This document shows positions 6,902 through 14,540 of a stretch of DNA of 16,862 nucleotides, in pieces. Positions within the stretch are counted from its first letter, which is position 1, and each line of letters starts with the position of its first letter. The notes below the pieces were generated by a model. That model had not been told where the DNA came from and ran no database searches. It worked only from the letters and a program-made list of their open reading frames with translations. Position numbers and translations under genes: made by a program. Location of the stretch: positions 1 to 16,862 of the forward strand of contig DASZCR010000137.1 of NCBI GenBank assembly GCA_035942915.1, in the 5' to 3' direction. This stretch comes from DASZCR01 sp035942915. GTDB taxonomy: Bacteria > Acidobacteriota > Blastocatellia > Pyrinomonadales > Pyrinomonadaceae.

Positions 6902-6967
6902 ATGCTGGATACGACCAACACACCGTTTCGCCCGCTCGACGCCCGCGCCAACATCTTCGCGGATTAG
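6902..6967 (+). CDS. Possible 21-aa leader ORF
   Basis: ATG to TAG, 21 codons, reading MLDTTNTPFRPLDARANIFA and a final Asp. Its codon use is GC-rich in the third position like that of the real genes, but it lacks a Shine-Dalgarno and is short enough to be chance. It ends 86 nt before the class III aminotransferase. It could be a leader peptide or the tail of a decayed gene. Confidence 0.15.
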   Translation: MLDTTNTPFRPLDARANIFAD

Positions 6968-7053
6968 CCCTCACACGTCTCGCAAACGCGTCGCCTTCAA
7001 GTTCAGACAGAACAGACCGGCCATCCCTCGCTTTTCTTCAAGGAGAAGAGACC

Positions 7054-8409
7054 ATGTCCGCCATCGCCACTGCTAAACGTCCCGAAATCAAGACCGCGCT
7101 GCCCGGCCCGAAAGGCAAACTCATCGTCGAGGCCGACGCCCAATACGTCACGCCTTCTTATCCGCGTCCGTCCTTCAAACTCGTCGCCGAGCGCGCCTCA
7201 GGCGTCTGGGTCGAAGACGTTGACGGCAACCTCTTTCTCGACTGCAACGCGGGCGTCGCCGTCTGCTCGACCGGCCACTGCCACCCGGAAATCGTCCGCG
7301 CCATACAGGAGCAGGCCGCGCGCCTGATTCACATGTGCGGCACGGATTACTACTACCGTCACATGCCGGAACTGGCGCAGAAGTTCGACGAGATTGTGCC
7401 CGTCCCTTCACCGACGCGCACGCACTTCGCCAACAGCGGCACGGAGGCCATCGAAACGGCCTTGAAGCTCGCCATGCACGCGACCGGCAGAGAGAAGTTC
7501 ATCGCCTTCTTCAACAGCTTTCACGGTCGCACGCTCGGCAGCCTCTCGCTCACCTCGTCGAAGGTCGCGCAGCGCAAAGGCTTCAAGCGTTCCGTCCTCG
7601 ACGTGACGCACGTCCCTTACCCGAACGTCTACCGCCATCCCTTCACGGGCGAGCAGACGGACGCGGCGACGGCGAGCGCCGCCACTCTCGACTGGATTGA
7701 AAATCGCCTGTTCAAGACGACGACGCCTCCCTCGGAGGTCGCAGGCATCGTCGTCGAGGCCGTGCAGGGCGAGGGCGGTTACGTGCCCGCGCCGAAGGAG
7801 TTCTTACAGGGCTTGCGCCGCATCTGCGACCGCGAAGGCATCCTGCTCATCGTGGACGAGGTACAGTCGGGGATGGGACGCACGGGCAAGATGTTCGCCT
7901 GCGAGCATTACGACTTGCAGCCCGACATCGTGACCCTTGCGAAGGGCGTCGCTTCGGGCTTGCCGATGGGCGCATGTGTCGCGCGCGCAGACCTGATGGA
8001 CTGGCAGCCCGGCGCACATGCTTCGACCTTCGGCGGCAACCCCGTCGCCATCGCTTCGGCACTGAAGACCATCGAACTCTTGGAGCGCGAGCTTATCGCT
8101 AACACCGCAGAGGTCGGGGCTTACTTGCAGGAGGGCTTGCGCCGTCTGGCAGAGAAGCATACGTGCATCGGCGACGTGCGCGGACTCGGCCTGATGGTCG
8201 GCGTCGAGTTCGTCGAGAACCGCGAGACGCGGCGGCCGGATGCAGAGTTGCGCGACCGCGTCGAGACCGAATGTTTCGAGCGCGGCCTCATCATCCTCGG
8301 CGCAGGCGCAAACACCATCCGCTGGTCGCCGCCTCTCATCATCACGCGCGAGAACATCGACGTGGCGCTCGAAATCTTCGACGCCGCCATCGCCGCCGCC
8401 TGCCGGTAA
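7054..8409 (+). CDS. Class III PLP aminotransferase (acetylornithine/4-aminobutyrate aminotransferase family)
   Basis: A 451-aa fold-type I PLP enzyme of the omega-aminotransferase group. It has ANSGTEAIETALKLA (126-140, phosphate loop), SFHGRTLGSLS (155-165), VEAVQGEGGY (234-243), VDEVQSGMGRTG (267-278, Asp268 on the pyridine nitrogen), TLAKGVASGLPMGA with Schiff-base Lys297, and STFGGNPVA (324-332). The N-terminus (PGPKGKLIVEADAQYVTPSYPR) resembles the subgroup that includes 4-aminobutyrate and ornithine aminotransferases and also some archaeal amino-acid racemases, so the substrate is open. The ATG at 7054 has AAGGAG 8 nt upstream. No arginine or GABA gene is beside it. It is convergent with ackA and shares the hairpin at 8444-8492. 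Confidence 0.93.
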   Translation: MSAIATAKRPEIKTALPGPKGKLIVEADAQYVTPSYPRPSFKLVAERASGVWVEDVDGNLFLDCNAGVAVCSTGHCHPEIVRAIQEQAARLIHMCGTDYYYRHMPELAQKFDEIVPVPSPTRTHFANSGTEAIETALKLAMHATGREKFIAFFNSFHGRTLGSLSLTSSKVAQRKGFKRSVLDVTHVPYPNVYRHPFTGEQTDAATASAATLDWIENRLFKTTTPPSEVAGIVVEAVQGEGGYVPAPKEFLQGLRRICDREGILLIVDEVQSGMGRTGKMFACEHYDLQPDIVTLAKGVASGLPMGACVARADLMDWQPGAHASTFGGNPVAIASALKTIELLERELIANTAEVGAYLQEGLRRLAEKHTCIGDVRGLGLMVGVEFVENRETRRPDAELRDRVETECFERGLIILGAGANTIRWSPPLIITRENIDVALEIFDAAIAAACR

Positions 8410-8438
8410 GTACCCGGCAAAGCTCGAAGGCAGAAGTT

Positions 8439-8492
8439 AAAAAGGACGGGTTGGAGATGAGAGGGAGCGTCCCTCTCATCTTCAACCCGTCC
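8439..8492 (-). terminator. Terminator of ackA, shared hairpin between convergent genes
   Basis: The arms 8444-8466 and 8470-8492 form a 23-position stem with a GCG loop; position 8454 against 8482 is G-U on the plus strand and a mismatch on the minus. On the minus strand it is followed by five T (8439-8443), a classic intrinsic terminator 25 nt past the ackA stop. On the plus strand the hairpin follows the class III aminotransferase by 34 nt but lacks a T-run, so it would end that transcript less well. Confidence 0.85.
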
Positions 8493-8517
8493 TGTGACCT
8501 TTGGCCTTTCGCCTGCT

Positions 8518-9765
8518 TCAGTATCGCTGCGCTGCGCCGCGCACGACGCGGACGGTGTCGCGCGCGATGAGCAGTTCCTCGTCGGTCGGGATGACGTAGG
8601 CGGCCAGACGCGAGCCGTCACGGCTGATAAGCCCTTCGCGTCCCTGTCTCATCTCGCTGTTGCGTTCGGCGTCGAGTTCGAGACCGAACCACGCGAGTCC
8701 TTCGCAGATACGCTCACGCACCTCCGGCGAATTCTCTCCGATGCCTCCGGCGAAGAGCACGGCGTCTGTCCCTCCCAACGCGGCCAGATACGCGCCGACG
8801 TACTTACGCACGCGGTAACAGAAAATCTCTATCGCGAGGCGCGCACGCCGGTCGTTGTTTTCGCGCGCCTCGTCCAGAAGCTCGCGCATGTCGTTCGTCA
8901 GCCCTGAGATGCCGAGCAGCCCCGACTGCTTGTTGAGCAGCGATTCGACCTCCTGAAACGTCAACCCCTCTTTCGCAGCGACGAAGTCAACGATGGCCGG
9001 GTCGATGTCGCCCGCGCGCGTTCCCATGACCAGACCTTCGAGCGGCGTCAGCCCCATCGAAGTATCGACGGAGTCGCCGCCGCGTATGGCCGCCGCCGAG
9101 CAGCCATTGCCCAGATGAAGCGTGATGACGTTCGTCCGCCCGCGCTCTATCGCCAGCAGTTGACGGTAGCGATAGGCGACGTAACGGTGCGACGTGCCGT
9201 GAAATCCGTAGCGGCGGACGCGGTGGCGTCGATAGAGTTGATAAGGCAGCGCGTAGAGATAGGCGTGGTCGGGCAAGGTCTGATGAAAGGCCGTATCGAA
9301 GACGGCGCACTGCGGCAAGCCGGCGCCGAAGACCTCACGCGCGGCGAGAATGCCCTTGATGTTCGCGGGGTTATGAAGCGGCGCAAGCTCGATGCAATCC
9401 TCGATGCCGCGCAAGACCTCGTCCGTGATGAGAACCGAGTGACGAAAGTGCTCGCCGCCGTGCACGACGCGATGGCCGATGGCATGGATGTCTGCGACGG
9501 CACTCACCTCCCTGATGCCCGACTCCTCGGAAGCCACCCAACGAATGATACGTTCGACGGCGGCGCGCGTGTCTCTGAGCGGCGCGGTCGAACGCACTGG
9601 CTCGCGCCCCTCCGCATGAAACGTGATGAGCGCCTCGCCGCCGACGCGCTCGACGACGCCGCGCGCCAGACGCCGGTCGCTGTTCTGCGCGATGTGGTCG
9701 AGGTCTGTCGCAATCACCTGAAACTTAACGGACGAACTTCCGCAGTTGAGCACGAGTATGTTCAT
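8518..9765 (-). CDS. ackA: Acetate kinase
   Basis: A 415-aa member of the ASKHA fold that interconverts acetyl phosphate + ADP and acetate + ATP in the cytosol. It has NCGSSSVKF (Asn7), GHRVVHGG (Arg99), FDTAFH (catalytic Asp157), RYGFHGTSH (His189), HLGNGCS (217-223), MGLTPLEGLVMGTRAGDIDP (Arg250), GGIGENS (340-346) and PTDEE (393-397). All active-site residues known from the Methanosarcina enzyme are present. No phosphotransacetylase or phosphoketolase gene is in view, so its partner must lie elsewhere. The ATG at 9765 has no Shine-Dalgarno; repeat element C ends 9 nt upstream. There is no visible promoter in the 123-bp gap, so it may be read from the amidohydrolase transcript. The gene ends at the strong hairpin at 8444-8492. 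Confidence 0.97.
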   Translation of the reverse strand: MNILVLNCGSSSVKFQVIATDLDHIAQNSDRRLARGVVERVGGEALITFHAEGREPVRSTAPLRDTRAAVERIIRWVASEESGIREVSAVADIHAIGHRVVHGGEHFRHSVLITDEVLRGIEDCIELAPLHNPANIKGILAAREVFGAGLPQCAVFDTAFHQTLPDHAYLYALPYQLYRRHRVRRYGFHGTSHRYVAYRYRQLLAIERGRTNVITLHLGNGCSAAAIRGGDSVDTSMGLTPLEGLVMGTRAGDIDPAIVDFVAAKEGLTFQEVESLLNKQSGLLGISGLTNDMRELLDEARENNDRRARLAIEIFCYRVRKYVGAYLAALGGTDAVLFAGGIGENSPEVRERICEGLAWFGLELDAERNSEMRQGREGLISRDGSRLAAYVIPTDEELLIARDTVRVVRGAAQRY

Positions 9766-9774
9766 AGCTGTCTG

Positions 9775-9892
9775 GTGATAGGTGATAGGAAAATTGTGAT
9801 AGGTGATGGGTGATAGGTGATAGGAGAAAAACCTGTCTTCTTCCTATCACCCATCACCTATCACCTATCACCTATCACCTCCTTCTTATCAC
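9775..9892. repeat. Palindromic heptamer element C
   Basis: Left arm 9775-9823 holds seven 7-nt slots (GTGATAG, GTGATAG, GAAAATT, GTGATAG, GTGATGG, GTGATAG, GTGATAG). The core 9824-9843 is GAGAAAAACCTGTCTTCTTC. The right arm 9844-9892 holds seven inverted slots (CTATCAC, CCATCAC, three CTATCAC, CTCCTTC, TTATCAC). The degenerate slots keep the 7-nt phase. The whole could fold as a long hairpin. It fills the gap between the amidohydrolase and ackA, and its last slot contains the amidohydrolase stop codon (9889-9891). Confidence 0.9.
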
Positions 9893-11265
9893 TCCCTTTC
9901 GGTCGAGTCGTGCGAGAGGCGGCGTGCGAGGTCTCGGAGGTGAGCGCGCAGGGCATCCTCGTCAACGGTCTGGACGCGGCCGTCGCGGAAGATTTCGCGT
10001 CCGGCCACCATCGTCAGGAGCACGTCGCGCCCGTTGGAGGAGAAGACGAGTGTGCGCGCAGGGTCGTAAGTCGGAAGCTGATGTGCGCCGTCGAGCGCGA
10101 CGACGACGAGGTCGGCCGGTGCGCCTTCTGTGAGGCGGCCGGTCGTGCCCGCGATGTTGAGCGCGAGAGCGCCGCCCTCTGTGGCCGCGCGCAGCGCATC
10201 GCTTGCGTCGAGCGTCCGACCGTCGGCGCGCGTGTCGCACGCGGCGCGCGAGAGCAGTGTGGCGAAGCGCGCCTCTTCCAGCAGGTCGCACGTGTTGTTG
10301 CTGCCGACAGAGTCGCTCCCTAGTCCGACCTTCAGTCCGGCATCGAGGAACGCGGCGAAAGGCGCGCGCCCGTGTCCGAGTTTGGCGTTGGACTTCGGGC
10401 AGTGTGCGACGCCTGCGCCCGATGCGCGCAACGTCTCGATGTCGGATGCGTCTGCGCGAACGCAGTGCGCGAGCAGCGCGTGTGTGTCCAGCAGGCCGAG
10501 ACGCGCGAGGTATTGGATGGTCGAGACGCCCGGCGCGCTCCACTCGATGCCGCGCTCGCGCAGGCTGTCTGCAAAGATGCCGCGCCCTTCGAGCAGCAGC
10601 AGGTTCTCGTCGTGCGACTCGGCCGCGTGCATCATCAGCGGCAGGTTCTCCGTGCGCGCGTAGTCTGCGACCAGACGGATGAGCGGCGCGCTGACCGTGT
10701 AGGGCGCGTGCGGCGAGATGCCGAGCGTGACCAGTTCCGTCTCGCCGCCGCGCAAGCCTTCGACCTGTTCGCGCAGACGCACGAACTGCTCGTGCGCCAG
10801 ACGCGCGTCCGGCCCGAAGACCTCCTGATAGACGACGCCGCGCAAGCCCACGTCGCGCAGCGCACGCATGCTATGCGTCGCCATCGAACAGGCGTCTCCG
10901 ACGCAGGTGATGCCCGCGCGCGCCGCCTCGACCGCGCCCCACGCGGCCGAGACGTAGAGGTCTTCCTCGCTCATACGAAACGTGCGCGCCAGCGTCAGCT
11001 TCTTGAGCCATGCGAAGAAGTTCCCTTCCTCCGGTTCGAGGAAACCGCGCATCGCCGTCAACTCAAGATGCGTGTGACAGTTGACGAGGCCGGGCAGGAT
11101 GACGGCCGCGCCGAACTCTGCGACGCGCGCGCCGGGAAAACGCGCCGCCACTTCGTCGCCCGCGCCGACCGCGACAATCTCTGCGCCGCGCACGGCGACC
11201 GCCCCGTCCTCAATCAACTCGGACGGGCGCGGCAGCACCCAGCGCGCTCTGTAAAGTGTCGTCAT
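9889..11265 (-). CDS. Amidohydrolase, probable aminated-nucleoside/purine deaminase (MtaD/SsnA-like)
   Basis: A 458-aa metal-dependent hydrolase of the cytosine-deaminase-like subfamily. The N-terminal beta-sandwich is followed by PGLVNCHTHLELTAMRG with His64 and His66, then SPHAPYT (His186), MMHAAES (His213, Glu216), AHC (His267) and GLGSDSVGSNN (Asp318), the single-metal deaminase set. The HTHLELTAMRG form is shared with 6-aminodeoxyfutalosine deaminases of menaquinone synthesis and with MTA/SAH deaminases, so either is possible; I cannot choose. It overlaps the MFS gene stop by 4 nt (ATGA at 11262-11265), which points to translational coupling. Its stop codon lies inside the terminal heptamer of repeat element C. 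Confidence 0.85.
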   Translation of the reverse strand: MTTLYRARWVLPRPSELIEDGAVAVRGAEIVAVGAGDEVAARFPGARVAEFGAAVILPGLVNCHTHLELTAMRGFLEPEEGNFFAWLKKLTLARTFRMSEEDLYVSAAWGAVEAARAGITCVGDACSMATHSMRALRDVGLRGVVYQEVFGPDARLAHEQFVRLREQVEGLRGGETELVTLGISPHAPYTVSAPLIRLVADYARTENLPLMMHAAESHDENLLLLEGRGIFADSLRERGIEWSAPGVSTIQYLARLGLLDTHALLAHCVRADASDIETLRASGAGVAHCPKSNAKLGHGRAPFAAFLDAGLKVGLGSDSVGSNNTCDLLEEARFATLLSRAACDTRADGRTLDASDALRAATEGGALALNIAGTTGRLTEGAPADLVVVALDGAHQLPTYDPARTLVFSSNGRDVLLTMVAGREIFRDGRVQTVDEDALRAHLRDLARRLSHDSTERE

Positions 11266-12599
11266 CTGAAACTCGAAAGCACAGCCGTCCGGCGTCTACG
11301 CAGGGCGAACCAGAGCAGCCCCGAACAAGAGATGATGATTCCGGCGACGACCGCGACGGGACGAATGCCGTAAGTATCTGCCGCCGCGCCGGAGGCGAAC
11401 ATCGAACCGACCATCATCAGCGTCGTGAGCGTCTCGAAAGAGGCGAAGACGCGTCCGGCGAAGTTGTCGGACGTGCGTCGCATGATGATGGTCTGCTGCG
11501 CCGTCCACCAGATGGCGAAATTCATCTCGCGCGCGACGAGGACGAGGCTCGCCGTCCAGAGGCTCGGCGTCAGGCTGAAGACGGCGAGAGCGAAGCCGTC
11601 GAAGAGGAGCGAGCGTCCCATCCGCGTGCCGAGCGAATCGCCCGCCGCCTGATTGAAACGGCGTGCAAGCGGTGCGCCGAGCACGCCGCCCAAGCCCATT
11701 GCGACGAAGAGCACGGAGATGCCGAAATCGGTCGGTCGCTCGACCCAACCGCTCGCGTCGGCCACGCCGAGTTGTGCGCCGAAGATGCTGTAGAGGGCGC
11801 GCGCCGCGCCGTTGCCCAAGCCCCAACAGGCCGCAACGGCGAAGACGGCAAAGAGCGTCTCCTCGCGCCGCACGTAGCTGAGGCCGTCGCGAAACTCCGT
11901 CGCGGCATGTCTCAGCGTCGCCGCAATGCGTTGCAGATTGAGCGTCGTGGCCGTTCCTTCAGTGGGCGCGCTGCGCAGATGAAAGGAGTGTTGCTGGTGG
12001 TCGCTGCTGCGCGTCGCGGCGCGGATGCGTCGAATCATCTCGGCCGAGACGAGGAAGGTGGCGGCGTTGGCGACAAAGACAATCTCGCGACCGATGAAGG
12101 TGGCGACCAGACCGCCGAGCGCAGAGCCGACGGCGATGGTCGCAGCCGTCGTCGAGGCCGAGAGCGAGTTGGCCGTCAGCAGTTCCTCAGTGCCGGCGAC
12201 GAGGTTCGGAACGGAGGCGCGCTTGGCCGCATTGAAGAAGGCCGAGACGCAGAAGAGCGCAGAGCCAACGACGTAGATGAGTCCGAGCGAGCCGATGCGG
12301 TCGGCGACAAGGAAGCCGAGCGCAAGCGTGGCGCGCAGCACGTCGGCCGCAATCATCACGCGGCGACGGTCTGCGCGGTCAACGACGACCCCGGCGACCG
12401 GGCCGAAGAGAAAGAGCGGGAGGTGGCGCGTGATGGCGTAGATGGCGATTGCCAGCCCGACGCGCCGCTCGCCCGCCAGTTCGATGACGAGCGCGAGGAC
12501 GGCGATGTTGTTGAGCCAGTCGCCAATCTCCGAGACGACCTGTCCCGTCCACAGGCGTCGGAAGTCGGCATTGCCCCTGAGCAATTGCCCGTAGGTCAA
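11262..12599 (-). CDS. MFS transporter
   Basis: A 445-aa integral inner-membrane protein of the major facilitator superfamily, with about 10-12 hydrophobic segments and a more polar middle region near residues 185-230. GQVVSEIGDWLNNIA (19-33) and the motif-A loop GVVVDRADRRRV (70-81) resemble the EntS/MFS_3 group of drug and siderophore exporters; direction and substrate are unknown. The frame is open to 12749, but that part lies within the transglycosylase gene. I chose the TTG at 12597-12599 because GAGGTG stands about 5-7 nt upstream and the TTG overlaps the transglycosylase TGA (TTGA). The downstream overlap with the amidohydrolase is ATGA. The amidohydrolase may act on the transported compound, but nothing proves it. 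Confidence 0.88.
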   Translation of the reverse strand: MTYGQLLRGNADFRRLWTGQVVSEIGDWLNNIAVLALVIELAGERRVGLAIAIYAITRHLPLFLFGPVAGVVVDRADRRRVMIAADVLRATLALGFLVADRIGSLGLIYVVGSALFCVSAFFNAAKRASVPNLVAGTEELLTANSLSASTTAATIAVGSALGGLVATFIGREIVFVANAATFLVSAEMIRRIRAATRSSDHQQHSFHLRSAPTEGTATTLNLQRIAATLRHAATEFRDGLSYVRREETLFAVFAVAACWGLGNGAARALYSIFGAQLGVADASGWVERPTDFGISVLFVAMGLGGVLGAPLARRFNQAAGDSLGTRMGRSLLFDGFALAVFSLTPSLWTASLVLVAREMNFAIWWTAQQTIIMRRTSDNFAGRVFASFETLTTLMMVGSMFASGAAADTYGIRPVAVVAGIIISCSGLLWFALRRRRTAVLSSFR

Positions 12600-13198
12600 C
12601 GACGCACCTCGGCCTTCTGCTTTTCGGCTTTCAGGTTGCGATAGCGCGCGAGGATGTTGGTGACGTAGGAGCGCGTCGAGTTGATGTCGATGCGCGTGAT
12701 AAACTCCTCTGCCGAGAGCGGAACGGCGATGCCGCCCGGCTTGTTCCATTCGGCGGCGCGGCTGGGGCCGGCGTTGTAAGCGGCGACGATGCGCGCCTCC
12801 GCGCCCGGTGTGTCGCGGTAGTCTTTGGCAATCTTTTCGAGATACCAGCAGCCGACCTGTATGTTGCGCTCCGGCTGGCTGAGGACGCTCGCCGGGTCGG
12901 TCTTCATCTGCTGTTCAAACTCGCGCATCCCGGTCTCCGCAGCCCACTCGCGCCCGACCGTCGGCGTCACCTGCATCAGTCCAATCTCGCCGTCTTCGCC
13001 GCGCTTCCAAGGTCTGAAATAGGTCTCTTCGTAGATGATGCACCAGACGAGGTCAGGGTCAATGCGGTAGATGACGGCCTGACGTGCGATGAGATGGTCG
13101 AAGCGATGAACCCAGTAGCGGTTGAAGTAATAAACTCCGGCGGCCGAGAGGACGAGGAGGATGAGGACGGCCAGAGCGAGTCGCTTCAGAACGGGCAT
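12596..13198 (-). CDS. Membrane-anchored lytic transglycosylase (SLT domain)
   Basis: A 200-aa cell-wall enzyme that cleaves the MurNAc-GlcNAc bond of peptidoglycan. An N-terminal hydrophobic segment (about 6-25) anchors or exports it. The Slt70-type catalytic domain follows, with IIYEETYFRP (catalytic Glu58; Thr59 where Ser is usual), GEIGLMQVTP (70-79), YLEKI (119-123) and AAYNAGP (139-145). Size and motif spacing fit small single-domain SLT proteins. The ATG at 13198 has no Shine-Dalgarno. A possible promoter in the tail of the hicA remnant (13212-13241) would give a very short leader, which agrees with that. It is the first gene of the overlapping set transglycosylase-MFS-amidohydrolase. 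Confidence 0.92.
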   Translation of the reverse strand: MPVLKRLALAVLILLVLSAAGVYYFNRYWVHRFDHLIARQAVIYRIDPDLVWCIIYEETYFRPWKRGEDGEIGLMQVTPTVGREWAAETGMREFEQQMKTDPASVLSQPERNIQVGCWYLEKIAKDYRDTPGAEARIVAAYNAGPSRAAEWNKPGGIAVPLSAEEFITRIDINSTRSYVTNILARYRNLKAEKQKAEVRR

Positions 13199-13211
13199 CG
13201 GCTTGTCAGAC

Positions 13212-13241
13212 CCTATAAGGCTTCAAAATCACTTGAATCAA
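13212..13241 (-). promoter_or_regulatory. Possible promoter of the transglycosylase operon
   Basis: TTGATT (13236-13241), 18-nt spacer, TATAGG (13212-13217) on the minus strand, inside the last codons of the hicA remnant. Transcription would start about 7 nt before the ATG at 13198. The match is moderate, and the bases also encode the conserved HicA C-terminus, so it may be chance. Confidence 0.25.
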
Positions 13242-13433
13242 TGCCCGCCTGTCGGAGAATACTTCGCAGCGTTCCGACCGCGACTTCACGATGGAGCGGC
13301 ACAATCGCCGTGCGCGTGCCTGCTCAGTCGCTTTCTTAAATTTAATATGGCTTCCGCTTTGACTCGCTTCGATGAAGCCCGCAGCTTCTAATTTTCGCTT
13401 AACCTCACGATAGGGCAATGGCCTAAGCGGCAT
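13213..13433 (-). pseudogene. hicA: HicA-family mRNA interferase toxin, frameshifted
   Basis: The first part reads MPLRPLPYREVKRKLEAAGF and continues through SQSGSHIKFKKATEQAR, with the catalytic His29 of the double-stranded-RNA-binding-like HicA fold. After codon 38 the frame goes wrong. Two bases later, another frame reads TAIVPLHREVAVGTLRSILR and QAGIDSSDFEAL and ends in TAG at 13213-13215, exactly the expected HicA C-terminus. The lesion is two extra bases (GC) in the CGCGC run at about 13309-13319. The 221-nt gene would otherwise give 72 aa, a normal length. It overlaps the hicB end by 11 nt. The ATG at 13433 has GAGG 9 nt upstream. It is either a genuine inactivated toxin or a sequencing error. 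Active HicA cleaves mRNA. Confidence 0.88.
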
Positions 13434-13629
13434 CCATGTTGACCTCAAAGGTTCGGATGCGCGGCAGCACGGTAGCAATCGGCGACTCGAAATGTAGTTC
13501 GAGAGCTTCGCGCAGATTTTCCAGCGCCGCTTCTTCCGTCTCGCCTTGACTAGCGACATCCACCTCGACGCACTGCGCGACGAACCAATCGCCCTCTTGC
13601 CAAATGCTGGCTGTCAAGGTTTGCTTCAT
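13423..13629 (-). CDS. hicB: HicB-family antitoxin
   Basis: A 68-aa antitoxin with the partly degenerate RNase H-like HicB fold: MKQTLTASIWQEGDWFVAQC then VEVDVASQGETEEAALENLR and EALELHF. The length is typical of the short HicB type without a separate C-terminal DNA-binding domain. HicB normally binds and blocks HicA. The frame is open far upstream, but that stretch lies on top of the 262-aa gene; the ATG at 13629 begins the domain, with GGAG about 12 nt upstream. It starts 5 nt after the stop of the 262-aa gene and overlaps hicA by 11 nt. With hicA frameshifted, it is an antitoxin without an intact partner in this window. Confidence 0.92.
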   Translation of the reverse strand: MKQTLTASIWQEGDWFVAQCVEVDVASQGETEEAALENLREALELHFESPIATVLPRIRTFEVNMDAA

Positions 13630-13634
13630 GGACG

Positions 13635-14423
13635 TTAATTTCTCCGCCTCAAGTGCGACCAGAAGGCGGCCTTCGGATAGGAGGCGTCCACGCCTTCGTA
13701 ACGTGAGAGGAGGGCGCGGCGGTCGAGGACGTGGCCTTGCAGCCAGACCTCTGCCGAAAGCGTCGCACCGACGGCGAGCGCGCCGCCACGCAACGCACGA
13801 CGGTTGACGAGCACTTCCAGCTTGAGCCGTTCGAGGTCGAGATAGACCCAGTAAAGCTCGCTTCCCGAAAGCGGGTTCCGCAGCGGCTTGAAAGAGATGA
13901 CGCGTCCCGTCAGACACCAATCGTTTTCGTGCGCGGCGCGTGCCGGGGCGTAGCCTTCGAGCGGCTGCCAGCGCGTACGCTCGCCGCGCGTGCAGACGCG
14001 CGCGCGATACGCGAGGCCGCACAGACCGACGTGCAACTCCTGCGCGCGGAAGCCTTCGGGGCCGACCTCCGTCAAGTTCTGCAACTCGAAGAGCACTTCC
14101 GTGTCCGTGCCGTCGCAGTAGCCGTGAACGATGGCCTCGCCGTCCTCGTCATACTCGGTCAAAGCCCAAGGGCTGACGCGCTGCGTGTAGCGTGCGCGAA
14201 ATCCCGGCCGACAGTCGGCGTAGAAAATCTCGCCCGTTCCCGATTCGTAGAGCACCGTCCAGACTTCAAGCCCCTCGCCTAGTTTCCAGCAGCGCCCGTG
14301 CAAGACCGCACCGCGCCGGAGCAACTGCGTCGGCTCGCCTTGGTCGCCCGCGCGCTCCGCGAGATAGTTGAAATCCTTCTCGCTCGGCACTTCCAACCCG
14401 ATGGCTTCAAACGTCTCGTCCAT
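13635..14423 (-). CDS. Conserved-looking protein of unknown function (262 aa)
   Basis: I do not recognise this protein. It is soluble, without signal peptide or membrane segment. The C-terminal part (about 170-235) has alternating hydrophobic strands, GRVISFKPLRNPLSG, LYWVYLDLERLKLEVLVNRR and ATLSAEVWLQGHVL, which look like an OB-like or other small beta-barrel. The N-terminal part (about 30-150) contains an acidic segment with several Cys (Cys45, Cys71, Cys103, Cys134, Cys144) that do not form an obvious zinc motif. Codon use is like that of its neighbours, so it is probably real. The ATG at 14423 lies 12 nt from repeat element D and has only a weak GAG 5 nt upstream. hicB follows after 5 nt, perhaps by insertion of the toxin pair or by operon read-through. 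Confidence 0.75.
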   Translation of the reverse strand: MDETFEAIGLEVPSEKDFNYLAERAGDQGEPTQLLRRGAVLHGRCWKLGEGLEVWTVLYESGTGEIFYADCRPGFRARYTQRVSPWALTEYDEDGEAIVHGYCDGTDTEVLFELQNLTEVGPEGFRAQELHVGLCGLAYRARVCTRGERTRWQPLEGYAPARAAHENDWCLTGRVISFKPLRNPLSGSELYWVYLDLERLKLEVLVNRRALRGGALAVGATLSAEVWLQGHVLDRRALLSRYEGVDASYPKAAFWSHLRRRN

Positions 14424-14435
14424 AAATACTCAACC

Positions 14436-14539
14436 GCGATAAGTGATGGGTGATGGGTGATGGGTGATAAGAGAAATCCTGTTCCTTATCCTATCACCTA
14501 TCACCTATCACTTATCACTTCTCACCTATCACTTCTCAC
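14436..14539. repeat. Palindromic heptamer element D
   Basis: Left arm 14436-14470 has five units (GCGATAA, three GTGATGG, GTGATAA). The core 14471-14490 is GAGAAATCCTGTTCCTTATC. The right arm 14491-14539 has seven inverted units (three CTATCAC, TTATCAC, TTCTCAC, CTATCAC, TTCTCAC). A further degenerate unit at 14540-14546 contains the stop codon of the small protein (14541-14543). The core is identical over 20 bases to that of element E. GATAAG at the left core edge can pair with CTTATC at the right, extending the stem. Confidence 0.92.
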
Positions 14540-14540
14540 T

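Noticed and set aside
6765..6974. 69-codon minus-strand frame downstream of cysS
   Set aside because: Its C-terminal end (for example HPSLITHHPSPIT) is the translation of heptamer repeat units, not a protein.
9810..10323. Plus-strand frames beginning in repeat element C
   Set aside because: They begin with translated repeat units (SPITYHL) and continue antisense to the amidohydrolase.
10372..11373. 333-codon plus-strand frame opposite the amidohydrolase
   Set aside because: Antisense shadow of a gene with all metal-binding residues in place.
11256..12644. 462-codon plus-strand frame opposite the MFS gene
   Set aside because: Charged, low-complexity product rich in Arg, Glu and Asp, mirroring membrane codons on the other strand; no domain.
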